Origin: an uncultured Actinomycetes bacterium
GTDB lineage: Bacteria; Actinomycetota; Acidimicrobiia; Acidimicrobiales; RAAP-2
Direction of reading: 5' to 3'
DNA: 47,409 nucleotides
Assembly: GCA_903873775.1 (NCBI GenBank)
Contig: CAIQPR010000038.1
Span: forward strand, 1-47,409
Position 1 is the stretch's first letter. Each line of letters begins with the position of its first letter. Positions 41,318-47,409 of the stretch are shown piece after piece. Below the pieces are notes generated by a model that saw only the letters and a list, made by a program, of their open reading frames with translations, made no database searches and had not been told where the DNA came from. Both the position numbers and the translations under genes were made by a program.

Positions 41318-42190
41318 ATGCGTCGGCTGATCGTTCCCGTAATTGCGACCCTTTTGGCGACCACCGCGTGCGTCCCGGCGTGGGCGCACGACCGGGACGT
41401 CGCCTCGTCGACGCTCGCCCAGTGCCACAAGATCGTGCCCGGTGAGCTCTACGCGAAGAACCGGCTCACCGTCGCCACCGACAATCCGGTCAACGCCCCG
41501 TGGTTCATCAACAACACGCCGAGCAACCAGATGGGATTTGAGTCGGCGTTGACCTATGCCATTGCGAATGCACTCGGGTTCAAGCCCGCCCAGGTCTCGT
41601 GGGTGACCGAACCGTTTGCCACCTCTCTCCAGCCGGGTTCCAAAGATTTTGATTTCGACATCAACGAGATCACCGTCACCCCGTCTCGGGCCCAGAGTGT
41701 CGAGTTCTCCGCTCCGTACTACCAACTCCAACAGTCGCTCGTCGCGCTCAAGTCGAGTTCACTCGTGAAGAAGAATCGTCCCGCCGATCTGCGCAACGCG
41801 GTACTCGGCGCCCTCGTCGGGAGTCCGGGCTACGCGTACGCGACGCGCGCGATTGCGCCAAAGTCGCCCGTCAAGACCTTTACGACGCTCAACGACGCGG
41901 TGCGCGCGCTCGAGAACAAGTCGATCGACGCCATCGTCGTCGACACACCCACCGGCAACCTGCTCGTGAACTGGCAGATACTGTCGGCCACGGGCCAGGA
42001 ACTCGCCACGCAGGTCGGACAATTTCCCGCCGACGGCACCGAGAACTACGGCCTCTTGCTGCAACTAAAGAACCCGCTGGTGGGCTGCATCAATACGAGT
42101 TTGTCGAGCCTGAGCGGTGACGGAACAATGACCAAGTTGACCAAGAAGTGGTTGCAGGTCTACACGTCGGTGCCGACGCTGGCCCCGTAA
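41318..42190 (+). CDS. Orphan ABC transporter substrate-binding protein (SBP_bac_3 type)
   Basis: A 290-residue exported solute-binding protein of the polar amino acid family. The ATG at 41318 begins a clear signal peptide (MRRLIVPVIATLLATTACVPAWA) with AAGGATC upstream; the longer open frame is unsupported. Family features are LTVATDNPVNAPWFINN, GFESALTYAIANALGFKPAQVSWV, DFDINEITVTPSRAQSVEFSAPYYQLQQSLVAL, and the second lobe VLGALVGSPGYAYATR and AIVVDTPTGNLLV. A Cys lies near the signal end, but the surrounding residues are a poor lipobox. No permease or ATPase is adjacent, so it must share components elsewhere or act in sensing. Confidence 0.87.
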   Translation: MRRLIVPVIATLLATTACVPAWAHDRDVASSTLAQCHKIVPGELYAKNRLTVATDNPVNAPWFINNTPSNQMGFESALTYAIANALGFKPAQVSWVTEPFATSLQPGSKDFDFDINEITVTPSRAQSVEFSAPYYQLQQSLVALKSSSLVKKNRPADLRNAVLGALVGSPGYAYATRAIAPKSPVKTFTTLNDAVRALENKSIDAIVVDTPTGNLLVNWQILSATGQELATQVGQFPADGTENYGLLLQLKNPLVGCINTSLSSLSGDGTMTKLTKKWLQVYTSVPTLAP

Positions 42191-42193
42191 GAA

Positions 42194-42649
42194 CTACGAC
42201 GCCTGGGCGCGCAGTTCGGGCAAAGTGACCAACAGGTCGAACAGTTCCTGGTCGCGGTCCCACGTCAGTCGCTCACGAACGTGTTCGAGGGGGAGCCACC
42301 GCAATTCGTCGACCTCATCGTTCGGCGTGAATTCGCCCTCGACCGGCGTCATGAGGTAGTACGTGACGATCTTGGGCTTGCCCTTGCGGTGCACGTAATT
42401 CGTGGTTCCGATGAAGCGCACGATGTTGCAGTGGAGTCCGGTCTCTTCGAGAACTTCGCGTAGTGCTGCTTGCTCGAAGGTCTCACCCGCGTCGAGCTTG
42501 CCCTTCGGAAACGTCCAGTCGCCGCGCGCTTCGCGAAAGATGCACGCAATCTCGACTCGCCCACCGGGAACGAAACGCATGATGACACCGCCGGACGCTC
42601 GGATGAGATCGCTCGGCGCGTCGTCGGGGATGATCAACTCGCCGGTCAT
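42194..42649 (-). CDS. Nudix hydrolase
   Basis: A 151-residue pyrophosphohydrolase. The complete Nudix box G-x5-E-x7-R-E-U-x-E-E-x-G is present as GKLDAGETFEQAALREVLEETGL, with the catalytic Glu pair binding Mg2+. The preceding ASGGVIMRFV...WTFPKGKL and the following YYLMTPVEGEFTPNDEVDELRWLPLEHVRERL resemble diadenosine polyphosphate or nucleotide-cleaning Nudix proteins. The ATG at 42649 starts MTGELIIPDD; upstream in-frame codons lack family character. It is convergent with the orphan binding-protein gene, with three bases between stops. Confidence 0.92.
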   Translation of the reverse strand: MTGELIIPDDAPSDLIRASGGVIMRFVPGGRVEIACIFREARGDWTFPKGKLDAGETFEQAALREVLEETGLHCNIVRFIGTTNYVHRKGKPKIVTYYLMTPVEGEFTPNDEVDELRWLPLEHVRERLTWDRDQELFDLLVTLPELRAQAS

Positions 42650-42736
42650 CAAGTACACGCTTTCGAACGTAGTGGGGCGACACCGTCGAATGGTGGCAAT
42701 CCACCTCCGACCGCGCACCCGGTCCTTCGTAGAGTA

Positions 42737-43510
42737 GTGAATGTGCTGGCCCTCTCTCTACCGTTGGGCTGGCGACTGCTGATTTATCTATTGGCCGGTG
42801 TCGCCGCCGGCATCTCCAACGGCATCGCGGGCGGTGGCACTTTCATCACGTTCCCCACCATGCTCGCCCTGGGCGTGCCCGCCATCCAAGCGAATGTGTC
42901 GTCCACCGTGGGCGTTCTCCCTAGCTATCTCGGAGGACTGCGGGGGTTCCGGGTCGAGCTACGCACCCGTATGGCGCTCGTCCGAGAGCTGTTGCCGGCG
43001 TGTTTAGTCGGCACCGTGCTCGGGACCGCGTTACTCCTCCGGGGATCTCCGACCACCTTCCGGGCCATTGTGCCGTGGCTCATTGGTGGCGCCACCATCT
43101 TGTTCGCGCTGTCTCCGCTCATCACCAAGCGGCTCGCCCACGTGGACCACCAACACCCCACCCGACGCATTGGTCTACACGTGGGTGTTTTTCTCGTCGG
43201 CGTGTACGGGGGATATTTCGGAGCCGGACTCGGCATCATGCTGCTGGCGGTGATGGGCGTCTCGCTCACCGATGACCTCGACACCCTCCAGGGATTGCGC
43301 AGCGCGCTCTCCACGGTTATCAACGCCGTGGCCGCACTCGTCTTTGTGATCCGTGGCCACCTGGTCGTAGAAGCGGTCATCATGCTCCTGATCGGCACGG
43401 CCATTGGGGGCTGGCTCGGGACGATCCTCATTCGACGCCTGAGCCCCGTGACCGTACGCATTCTCATCGTGGCCATTGGTGCCGCCACCGCCATCCGCCT
43501 CGCGGTGTAG
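42737..43510 (+). CDS. TauE/SafE-family membrane permease
   Basis: A 257-residue membrane protein with about eight helices. The two family repeats are seen: LAGVAAGISNGIAGGGTFITFPTMLALGVPAIQANVSSTVGVLPSYLGGL in the first half and VFLVGVYGGYFGAGLGIMLLAVMGVSLTDDLDTLQGLRSALSTVINAVAALVFV in the second. Members export sulfite, sulfoacetate or other organosulfur anions or are general anion exporters. The start is placed at GTG 42737, just before the first helix, with only a weak upstream ribosome site. It is followed 40 bp later by a DUF4395 gene, another family often seen with sulfur genes. Confidence 0.87.
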   Translation: MNVLALSLPLGWRLLIYLLAGVAAGISNGIAGGGTFITFPTMLALGVPAIQANVSSTVGVLPSYLGGLRGFRVELRTRMALVRELLPACLVGTVLGTALLLRGSPTTFRAIVPWLIGGATILFALSPLITKRLAHVDHQHPTRRIGLHVGVFLVGVYGGYFGAGLGIMLLAVMGVSLTDDLDTLQGLRSALSTVINAVAALVFVIRGHLVVEAVIMLLIGTAIGGWLGTILIRRLSPVTVRILIVAIGAATAIRLAV

Positions 43511-43528
43511 CGACAGTCCAATTCCCGA

Positions 43529-43547
43529 CTAAACCACTAGGGTTTAG
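43529..43547 (+). promoter_or_regulatory. Hairpin covering the DUF4395 ribosome site
   Basis: CTAAACC-ACTAG-GGTTTAG, perfect 7-bp arms ending three bases before the DUF4395 ATG. The AGGG that could serve as its ribosome site lies in the loop and right arm. It may repress translation when folded, or be a regulator site. Confidence 0.4.
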
Positions 43548-43550
43548 GGG

Positions 43551-44075
43551 ATGAAGTCGTTCTTTTCGTTTCCGAATCCCGTGAATGACGCCGCGGCGCG
43601 CACGGTGGCCCTCGGCGTCGTGACAATGACCGTCCTCGCGCTCACGTGTGGTTGGTCGTGGTTGCTCGTGCCCCTGACCTACGGATTTCTGGCTCGCGTT
43701 CTCGCGGGACCGACTGTGTCGCCCCTTGGTCAATTTGCCGTGCGCGTGGCGGCGCCGGCGATCGGGCGTCGTCCAGCCTTTCGCCACTGGGAGCGTTTCG
43801 TGCCCGGACCGCCGAAGCGTTTCGCCCAAGGCGTCGGACTGGCCTTTTCTCTGACCGCGACGGTGTTGTGGCTCACCGTGGGGTGGGACACGGCCCGTTG
43901 GGTTCTCCTACCTCTCCTCGTGGCGGCCTCCCTCGAGGGATTCGCCGGGTATTGCCTCGGGTGCACGATGTTCGGCTGGTTGATGCGCGCGGGCGTCATC
44001 CCGGATTCGGTGTGTGCGGACTGCGCCGATCTGGCCGGCCGTCGAGCGCGCCTCCAGGCGGCGGCGGACGTTTAG
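43551..44075 (+). CDS. DUF4395 domain membrane protein
   Basis: A 174-residue membrane protein. It opens FSFPNPVNDAAARTVALGVV, as DUF4395 proteins do, with four or so helices and the segments GPTVSPLGQFAVRVAAP and GPPKRFAQGVGLAFS that also mark the family. Conserved cysteines appear in GYCLGCTMFGWL and SVCADCADL, which could bind metal or take part in thiol chemistry. DUF4395 proteins are often neighbours of thioredoxin, rhodanese or sulfur-transport genes, and here one follows a TauE/SafE permease. The molecular role is not established. Confidence 0.85.
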   Translation: MKSFFSFPNPVNDAAARTVALGVVTMTVLALTCGWSWLLVPLTYGFLARVLAGPTVSPLGQFAVRVAAPAIGRRPAFRHWERFVPGPPKRFAQGVGLAFSLTATVLWLTVGWDTARWVLLPLLVAASLEGFAGYCLGCTMFGWLMRAGVIPDSVCADCADLAGRRARLQAAADV

Positions 44076-44088
44076 GAAATCCTTATTT

Positions 44089-44113
44089 GCCGCTCTCGCG
44101 GCTTTCATCTTTT
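44089..44113 (+). terminator. Intrinsic terminator after the DUF4395 gene
   Basis: GCCGC-TCTC-GCGGC stem followed by TTTCATCTTTT, 14 bp after the DUF4395 stop. It ends the TauE-DUF4395 transcript and separates it from the peptidase gene. Confidence 0.7.
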
Positions 44114-44151
44114 GGCCCTACGATCGGTTCACAGCGAACGGGGGCACTCAC

Positions 44152-47100
44152 ATGGCGACGGAACGATCCGAGCAACGGGTCCGTAGTGCGTGGCGGCGCG
44201 TGGCGTCCCTCACCGTTCTCGCCAGTGCCACCGTTCTGTCTCCCCTCGCGAGCGCCAGCAGTGGGGCCGCAGACGCGCGCGTCATCGTCGATCACGCGGT
44301 GCGCACGGGCCACGCCACGACCCGGGCACCGAAAGACACGTCATTCGACGTGGTTCTTGCACCGCGCCACGCGGCGCAACTGCGCGCCTTCATTGCCGAT
44401 CTCTCGAATGTCTCGTCCCCCCTGTACCACCACTTTCTCGCGCGCGGTGTCTTCGCTCGAGAGTTTGCGCCCTCCGCGAACACGGTCGCGCAACTGCGTA
44501 CCTACTTCTCCGGATACGGATTGACAGTCCACCGAGGGACTGACGGCACGATGGTCTGGCGCGTGAGCGGCGCAACGCCACGCGTGGCGGCCGCGTTGAA
44601 CGCGCACATCGTGGGACTGAAGGACAGTTCCGGCGGCACGTTAAGTGTCCTCGGCAGCGACGGCACTCTTCCCGCCTCTCTCGCCAGCCACGTTGCCGGC
44701 ATCGAGGGACTCAGCTCAGTAGACGTGGCGCACAGCATGGTGGCGCACGCCACCGCCACGTCACATCACGTCGTGGCCCGCGACAACGCGGGGACCAATG
44801 AGACAACGTGCAACGCAGCGACGGCCGCGGCCAACGATCAAGGGGCGTACCTCCCCTCACAGCAGTCATCGCTCTACGGCTTGTCCAACCAGTGGGCGTC
44901 GGGCGTCGACGCCGCAGGAACGACCATCGGGGTCTACGAACTCGCCGGCTACAGCACCACCTCGGTGACCACCTATCTCAATTGCTTCGGCCTCGCGAAC
45001 CAGGTTCAACCCGTGATCTCCGTTGACGGCGGGCCCGGGCGCGGCGACACCAGCGTGAACAGCGAATCAGAATCAGACCTCGATATCGAAGAGGTTGCCT
45101 CTCTCGCGCCGGGAGCCACCATCGAGGTGTACGAGGCCCCCAATTCCACTAACGGTGCACTCGACGAATACGCCCAGATGGCACAAGACGACACCGCCTC
45201 CATCATCACGACCTCCTGGGGGCAGTGCGAATCTCAGCAGGGCGCGTCGGGTCAAGCAGCCGAGGCCACCGTGTTCGAGCAGATGGCCGCGCAGGGACAG
45301 ACGATCATCGCTGCCGCGGGTGACGACGGGTCCACGGACTGCGTGAACGCGTCGAACAACCCGATCAACACACTCGCCGTCGACGACCCGGCGTCGCAGC
45401 CCGACGTCCTCGCCGTCGGTGGGCTCGCCGTGACCTCGATCTCGCCGCTGACGCAGGCCGTGTGGAACTCGGCGTTTCCCGCCGCGGGCGTGAACGACGG
45501 AGCCAACGCGGGCAGCCAGGGAGGCGGGGGTGGTGGCATCTCGAGCTACTGGTCGCGTCCCAGTTGGCAGAGTGGGGACAATATCCCGGCGTCACGCACG
45601 CACCGACTCGTGCCCGACATTTCTGTGATGGCCGACCCGTCCTACGGATTCCTCGAGTACACCCCCAGTTCGCGCACGAGTAACGCGTGGTCGGCGGTGG
45701 GTGGCACCAGTATCGGCTCACCGCTCGTCGCCGCTCTCCTCGCCACGGCGACACAGGCGTGCGGTGGAGGTCGCCTCGGACTCATCACCCCCACGCTGTA
45801 CGCAATGGCTCGCCAAGGCGCAGGCTTCGATGACGTCACGCAGGGCAACAACAACATCTTCACTGACGGTGGCAACTATCACGCGGGCGTGGGATACGAC
45901 CTCGCCTCGGGCGTCGGAAGCCCGGACGCGTCTAGCTTCATCAGCACCCTGTGCGCGCAGATCCCTGCCGCCGCGTCAATCGTCTCGTCGACGCCAGTGA
46001 ACGTTGACGCGGGTTCCTCCACCGTGACCATCGCCGTGACCAATGACGCCGCGGGTCCCATCGCCGGCGTCGCGGCGCCCAGCGTCACCGCGACGCAATC
46101 GGGCGCCACCGTGAGCGTCACGCCGCTGTCCCCGGTGGCTGACGCGGCGGGCCAGGTGAGTTACGCAGTCACCACCACGAGTCCGGGCACCGTGCACCTG
46201 ACCTTCAGCTTCGGCGGCGCGACTCTCCTCACGACCCAGGTCGCCGTCGGCACGAGTGCGAGCGCTACCGCAGTGACCAATGCGGTGGCGGCCCTCGGGG
46301 TCACCACGTCGTCTCTTCGCGCCACGGCATTTGACGACGCCACCGTCTTCGCCGGCGTGACCAGTGGCGGCAAGGTGGTCGTTGATTCGACGACGTCGGC
46401 GCCTGTCACTCTCTCCGTGACCGGCGCGTCCGGAGCCCCGGCGCTCGCGTGCAACACCACGACGTGCGACCTGGTGGTCAGCGTGGGCGGGGCGCTCGAC
46501 GTGGTGACCAATCTCTTGACGCGACCCGTGGTGACGAAGTGGTCGACCTCCACCTCACTCGCCACCGGTGTGACGTCCTCGTCGCTCTCCGTCGCGGTCT
46601 CGAGTAACGGAACTCTCGCCGCGAGCTACCTGCGCAGCGGTCACGTGATCACGGTCACGTCGAGCGTCAGCGGTGCGCACCCCGTCGCGAGCGACCTCAC
46701 CGTCGCTGATCACCTCGGCGCCGTGAGCGGTGGCACATCCCTCGTCTCACCGACGGCGGGCACATTTAATGTCGCGGTCGTGAGCGGTGGCACCCTCTGG
46801 CTGCTCAGCACGACCCCGGGGCACAAGGTCAATGTGTCCACCGCGTCGGCGTACAGCGCCACCGCGAATGGTGCTCTCACGTCGACGCCGATGGCCGTGA
46901 TCGATCAGCACGTGGTGGAGATCATCGAACTCACCTCCACGAAGAAGGTGGTGGTGTTCTCCGGGACCACCGCGGCCGCGGCCACGCCGTCGGTCGCCGT
47001 CGTCGCCGCCACTAACGCGTCGGCCGTGGCACTCACGAGTGGGGTCAACGGCGATGATCTTCTGGTGCGCACCGCCACGGGCGCTCTACGCCTCATCGCA

Positions 47101-47232
47101 CGCACCCCGTCGTGGACCAGTTTTGACGCCTCCGCCCTCACCTCGACCACGTTCTCCAACGTGACGTTGATTCCGGGAGGAACGTCCGGCGTGGTGTCCA
47201 TGGGCGTAACCCTCCTCGACGTTCTCGGCTGA
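44152..47232 (+). CDS. Secreted S53 (sedolisin/kumamolisin-like) peptidase with long C-terminal region
   Basis: Exported acid-type serine-carboxyl peptidase of 1026 aa. The ATG at 44152 was chosen for its signal peptide (about 14-40) and GGGGG ribosome site; the frame is open further 5'. The activation prodomain (about 60-200, FDVVLAPRHAAQLRAFIADLSNVSSPLYHHFL) is typical. Catalytic residues are E307 and D311 (NSESESDLDIEE), oxyanion D391 (AAAGDDGS) and Ser520 (GGTSIGSP). The calcium site near 578-592 (GVGYDLASGVGSPD) is intact. After the catalytic domain (ends about 602) comes a ~90-residue Ig-like region, then ~320 residues of regular beta-strand repeats about 50 residues apart, possibly a propeller. 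The likely role is extracellular protein degradation. Confidence 0.93.
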   Translation: MATERSEQRVRSAWRRVASLTVLASATVLSPLASASSGAADARVIVDHAVRTGHATTRAPKDTSFDVVLAPRHAAQLRAFIADLSNVSSPLYHHFLARGVFAREFAPSANTVAQLRTYFSGYGLTVHRGTDGTMVWRVSGATPRVAAALNAHIVGLKDSSGGTLSVLGSDGTLPASLASHVAGIEGLSSVDVAHSMVAHATATSHHVVARDNAGTNETTCNAATAAANDQGAYLPSQQSSLYGLSNQWASGVDAAGTTIGVYELAGYSTTSVTTYLNCFGLANQVQPVISVDGGPGRGDTSVNSESESDLDIEEVASLAPGATIEVYEAPNSTNGALDEYAQMAQDDTASIITTSWGQCESQQGASGQAAEATVFEQMAAQGQTIIAAAGDDGSTDCVNASNNPINTLAVDDPASQPDVLAVGGLAVTSISPLTQAVWNSAFPAAGVNDGANAGSQGGGGGGISSYWSRPSWQSGDNIPASRTHRLVPDISVMADPSYGFLEYTPSSRTSNAWSAVGGTSIGSPLVAALLATATQACGGGRLGLITPTLYAMARQGAGFDDVTQGNNNIFTDGGNYHAGVGYDLASGVGSPDASSFISTLCAQIPAAASIVSSTPVNVDAGSSTVTIAVTNDAAGPIAGVAAPSVTATQSGATVSVTPLSPVADAAGQVSYAVTTTSPGTVHLTFSFGGATLLTTQVAVGTSASATAVTNAVAALGVTTSSLRATAFDDATVFAGVTSGGKVVVDSTTSAPVTLSVTGASGAPALACNTTTCDLVVSVGGALDVVTNLLTRPVVTKWSTSTSLATGVTSSSLSVAVSSNGTLAASYLRSGHVITVTSSVSGAHPVASDLTVADHLGAVSGGTSLVSPTAGTFNVAVVSGGTLWLLSTTPGHKVNVSTASAYSATANGALTSTPMAVIDQHVVEIIELTSTKKVVVFSGTTAAAATPSVAVVAATNASAVALTSGVNGDDLLVRTATGALRLIARTPSWTSFDASALTSTTFSNVTLIPGGTSGVVSMGVTLLDVLG

Positions 47233-47287
47233 TCCATTTTTTTCACCGCCGGCCCCTAGACTTTTCACGGGTGGAGGTCCTGAGCGG

Positions 47288-47409
47288 GTGCGTGCACCCC
47301 CCGAGCGAGGACGACAGCGGTTGAGGCGAATCACACGCAGTGCCGTGACGGCACTCTCCATGGTTCTGCTCGCCACGTCTGGGTGGCTCGGCACTACTGC
47401 GCACGCCGC
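47288..47409 (+). CDS. Start of a secreted protein (cut by the right edge)
   Basis: Forty codons of a frame that runs off the window. GTG at 47288 has GGAGGT about 10 bases upstream; a TTG at 47321 is an alternative. The product begins with an Arg-rich segment and a signal-peptide core, SAVTALSMVLLATSGWLGTTAHA, ending in an Ala-x-Ala site. The identity of the mature protein is unknown. It lies 55 bp after the S53 peptidase gene on the same strand. Confidence 0.6.
   Translation, partial: MRAPPERGRQRLRRITRSAVTALSMVLLATSGWLGTTAHA

Noticed and set aside
1..47409. CRISPR array, transposon, prophage or rRNA operon
   Set aside because: No spaced direct repeats, transposase, integrase, phage structural genes or rRNA-like sequence were seen.

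Overview
The window is about 62-63% G+C, gene-dense, and actinobacterial in character. The evidence is frequent GTG/TTG starts, tRNA-Ser with an encoded CCA, a GAAC-N4-GTTC LexA box before recA, a rimO-pgsA-cinA-recA neighbourhood, ferredoxin-coupled bacterial P450, LCP wall-polymer ligase, and secreted FN3 proteins. An acidimicrobial lineage (Acidimicrobiia) is my best guess because of the mix of secreted S53 peptidase, Cys-pair repeat proteins and lipid/CoA genes. No 16S or phylogenetic marker alignment was run, so this placement is weak.

Region by region: (1) 1-3.5 kb holds an MMPL/RND exporter cut by the left edge, a VOC protein and a cell-surface protein with four FN3/Ig-like domains. 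(2) 3.6-8.9 kb is a complete branched-chain-amino-acid-type ABC operon in the order livG-livF-livH-livM-livK, closed by a strong intrinsic terminator. (3) 8.9-14.9 kb holds a methyltransferase, an enoyl-CoA hydratase/isomerase, an ECF sigma factor with a membrane-spanning partner, an M24B aminopeptidase and an unknown membrane protein. (4) 14.9-16.4 kb is a two-gene ferredoxin-P450 operon under a near-perfect 27-bp palindrome. (5) 16.5-26.2 kb, all on the minus strand, reads from tRNA-Ser through rimO-pgsA-cinA-(RNase H-like protein)-(beta-lactamase-family hydrolase), then recA with its own SOS box, a hexapeptide acyltransferase, an MFS exporter and serB. (6) 26.2-32.8 kb is mixed metabolism: methyltransferase, MBL hydrolase, SGNH protein, aldo/keto reductase and amidohydrolase. 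(7) 32.9-47.4 kb is dominated by exported proteins: two large proteins each with exactly seven Ser-Cys-x5-Cys-type repeats plus FN3 domains, an L-type lectin-like protein with a membrane anchor, an LCP ligase, an orphan solute-binding protein, a sedolisin (S53) peptidase with a long beta-rich tail, and the signal peptide of another secreted protein. Dienelactone hydrolase, DUF6295, Nudix, TauE/SafE and DUF4395 genes are interspersed.

The most unusual signal is the pair of seven-repeat Cys proteins. The repeat count (seven in both) and the ~50-67-residue spacing suggest a disulfide-stapled seven-bladed beta-propeller carried on FN3 stalks, in a neighbourhood of other surface proteins. Secondary points are the sigma factor/membrane partner pair with no recognisable zinc anti-sigma motif, the well-formed operator upstream of the ferredoxin-P450 pair, and an RNase H-like protein embedded by overlap in the cinA operon. 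No CRISPR array, transposase, integrase or rRNA gene was seen.
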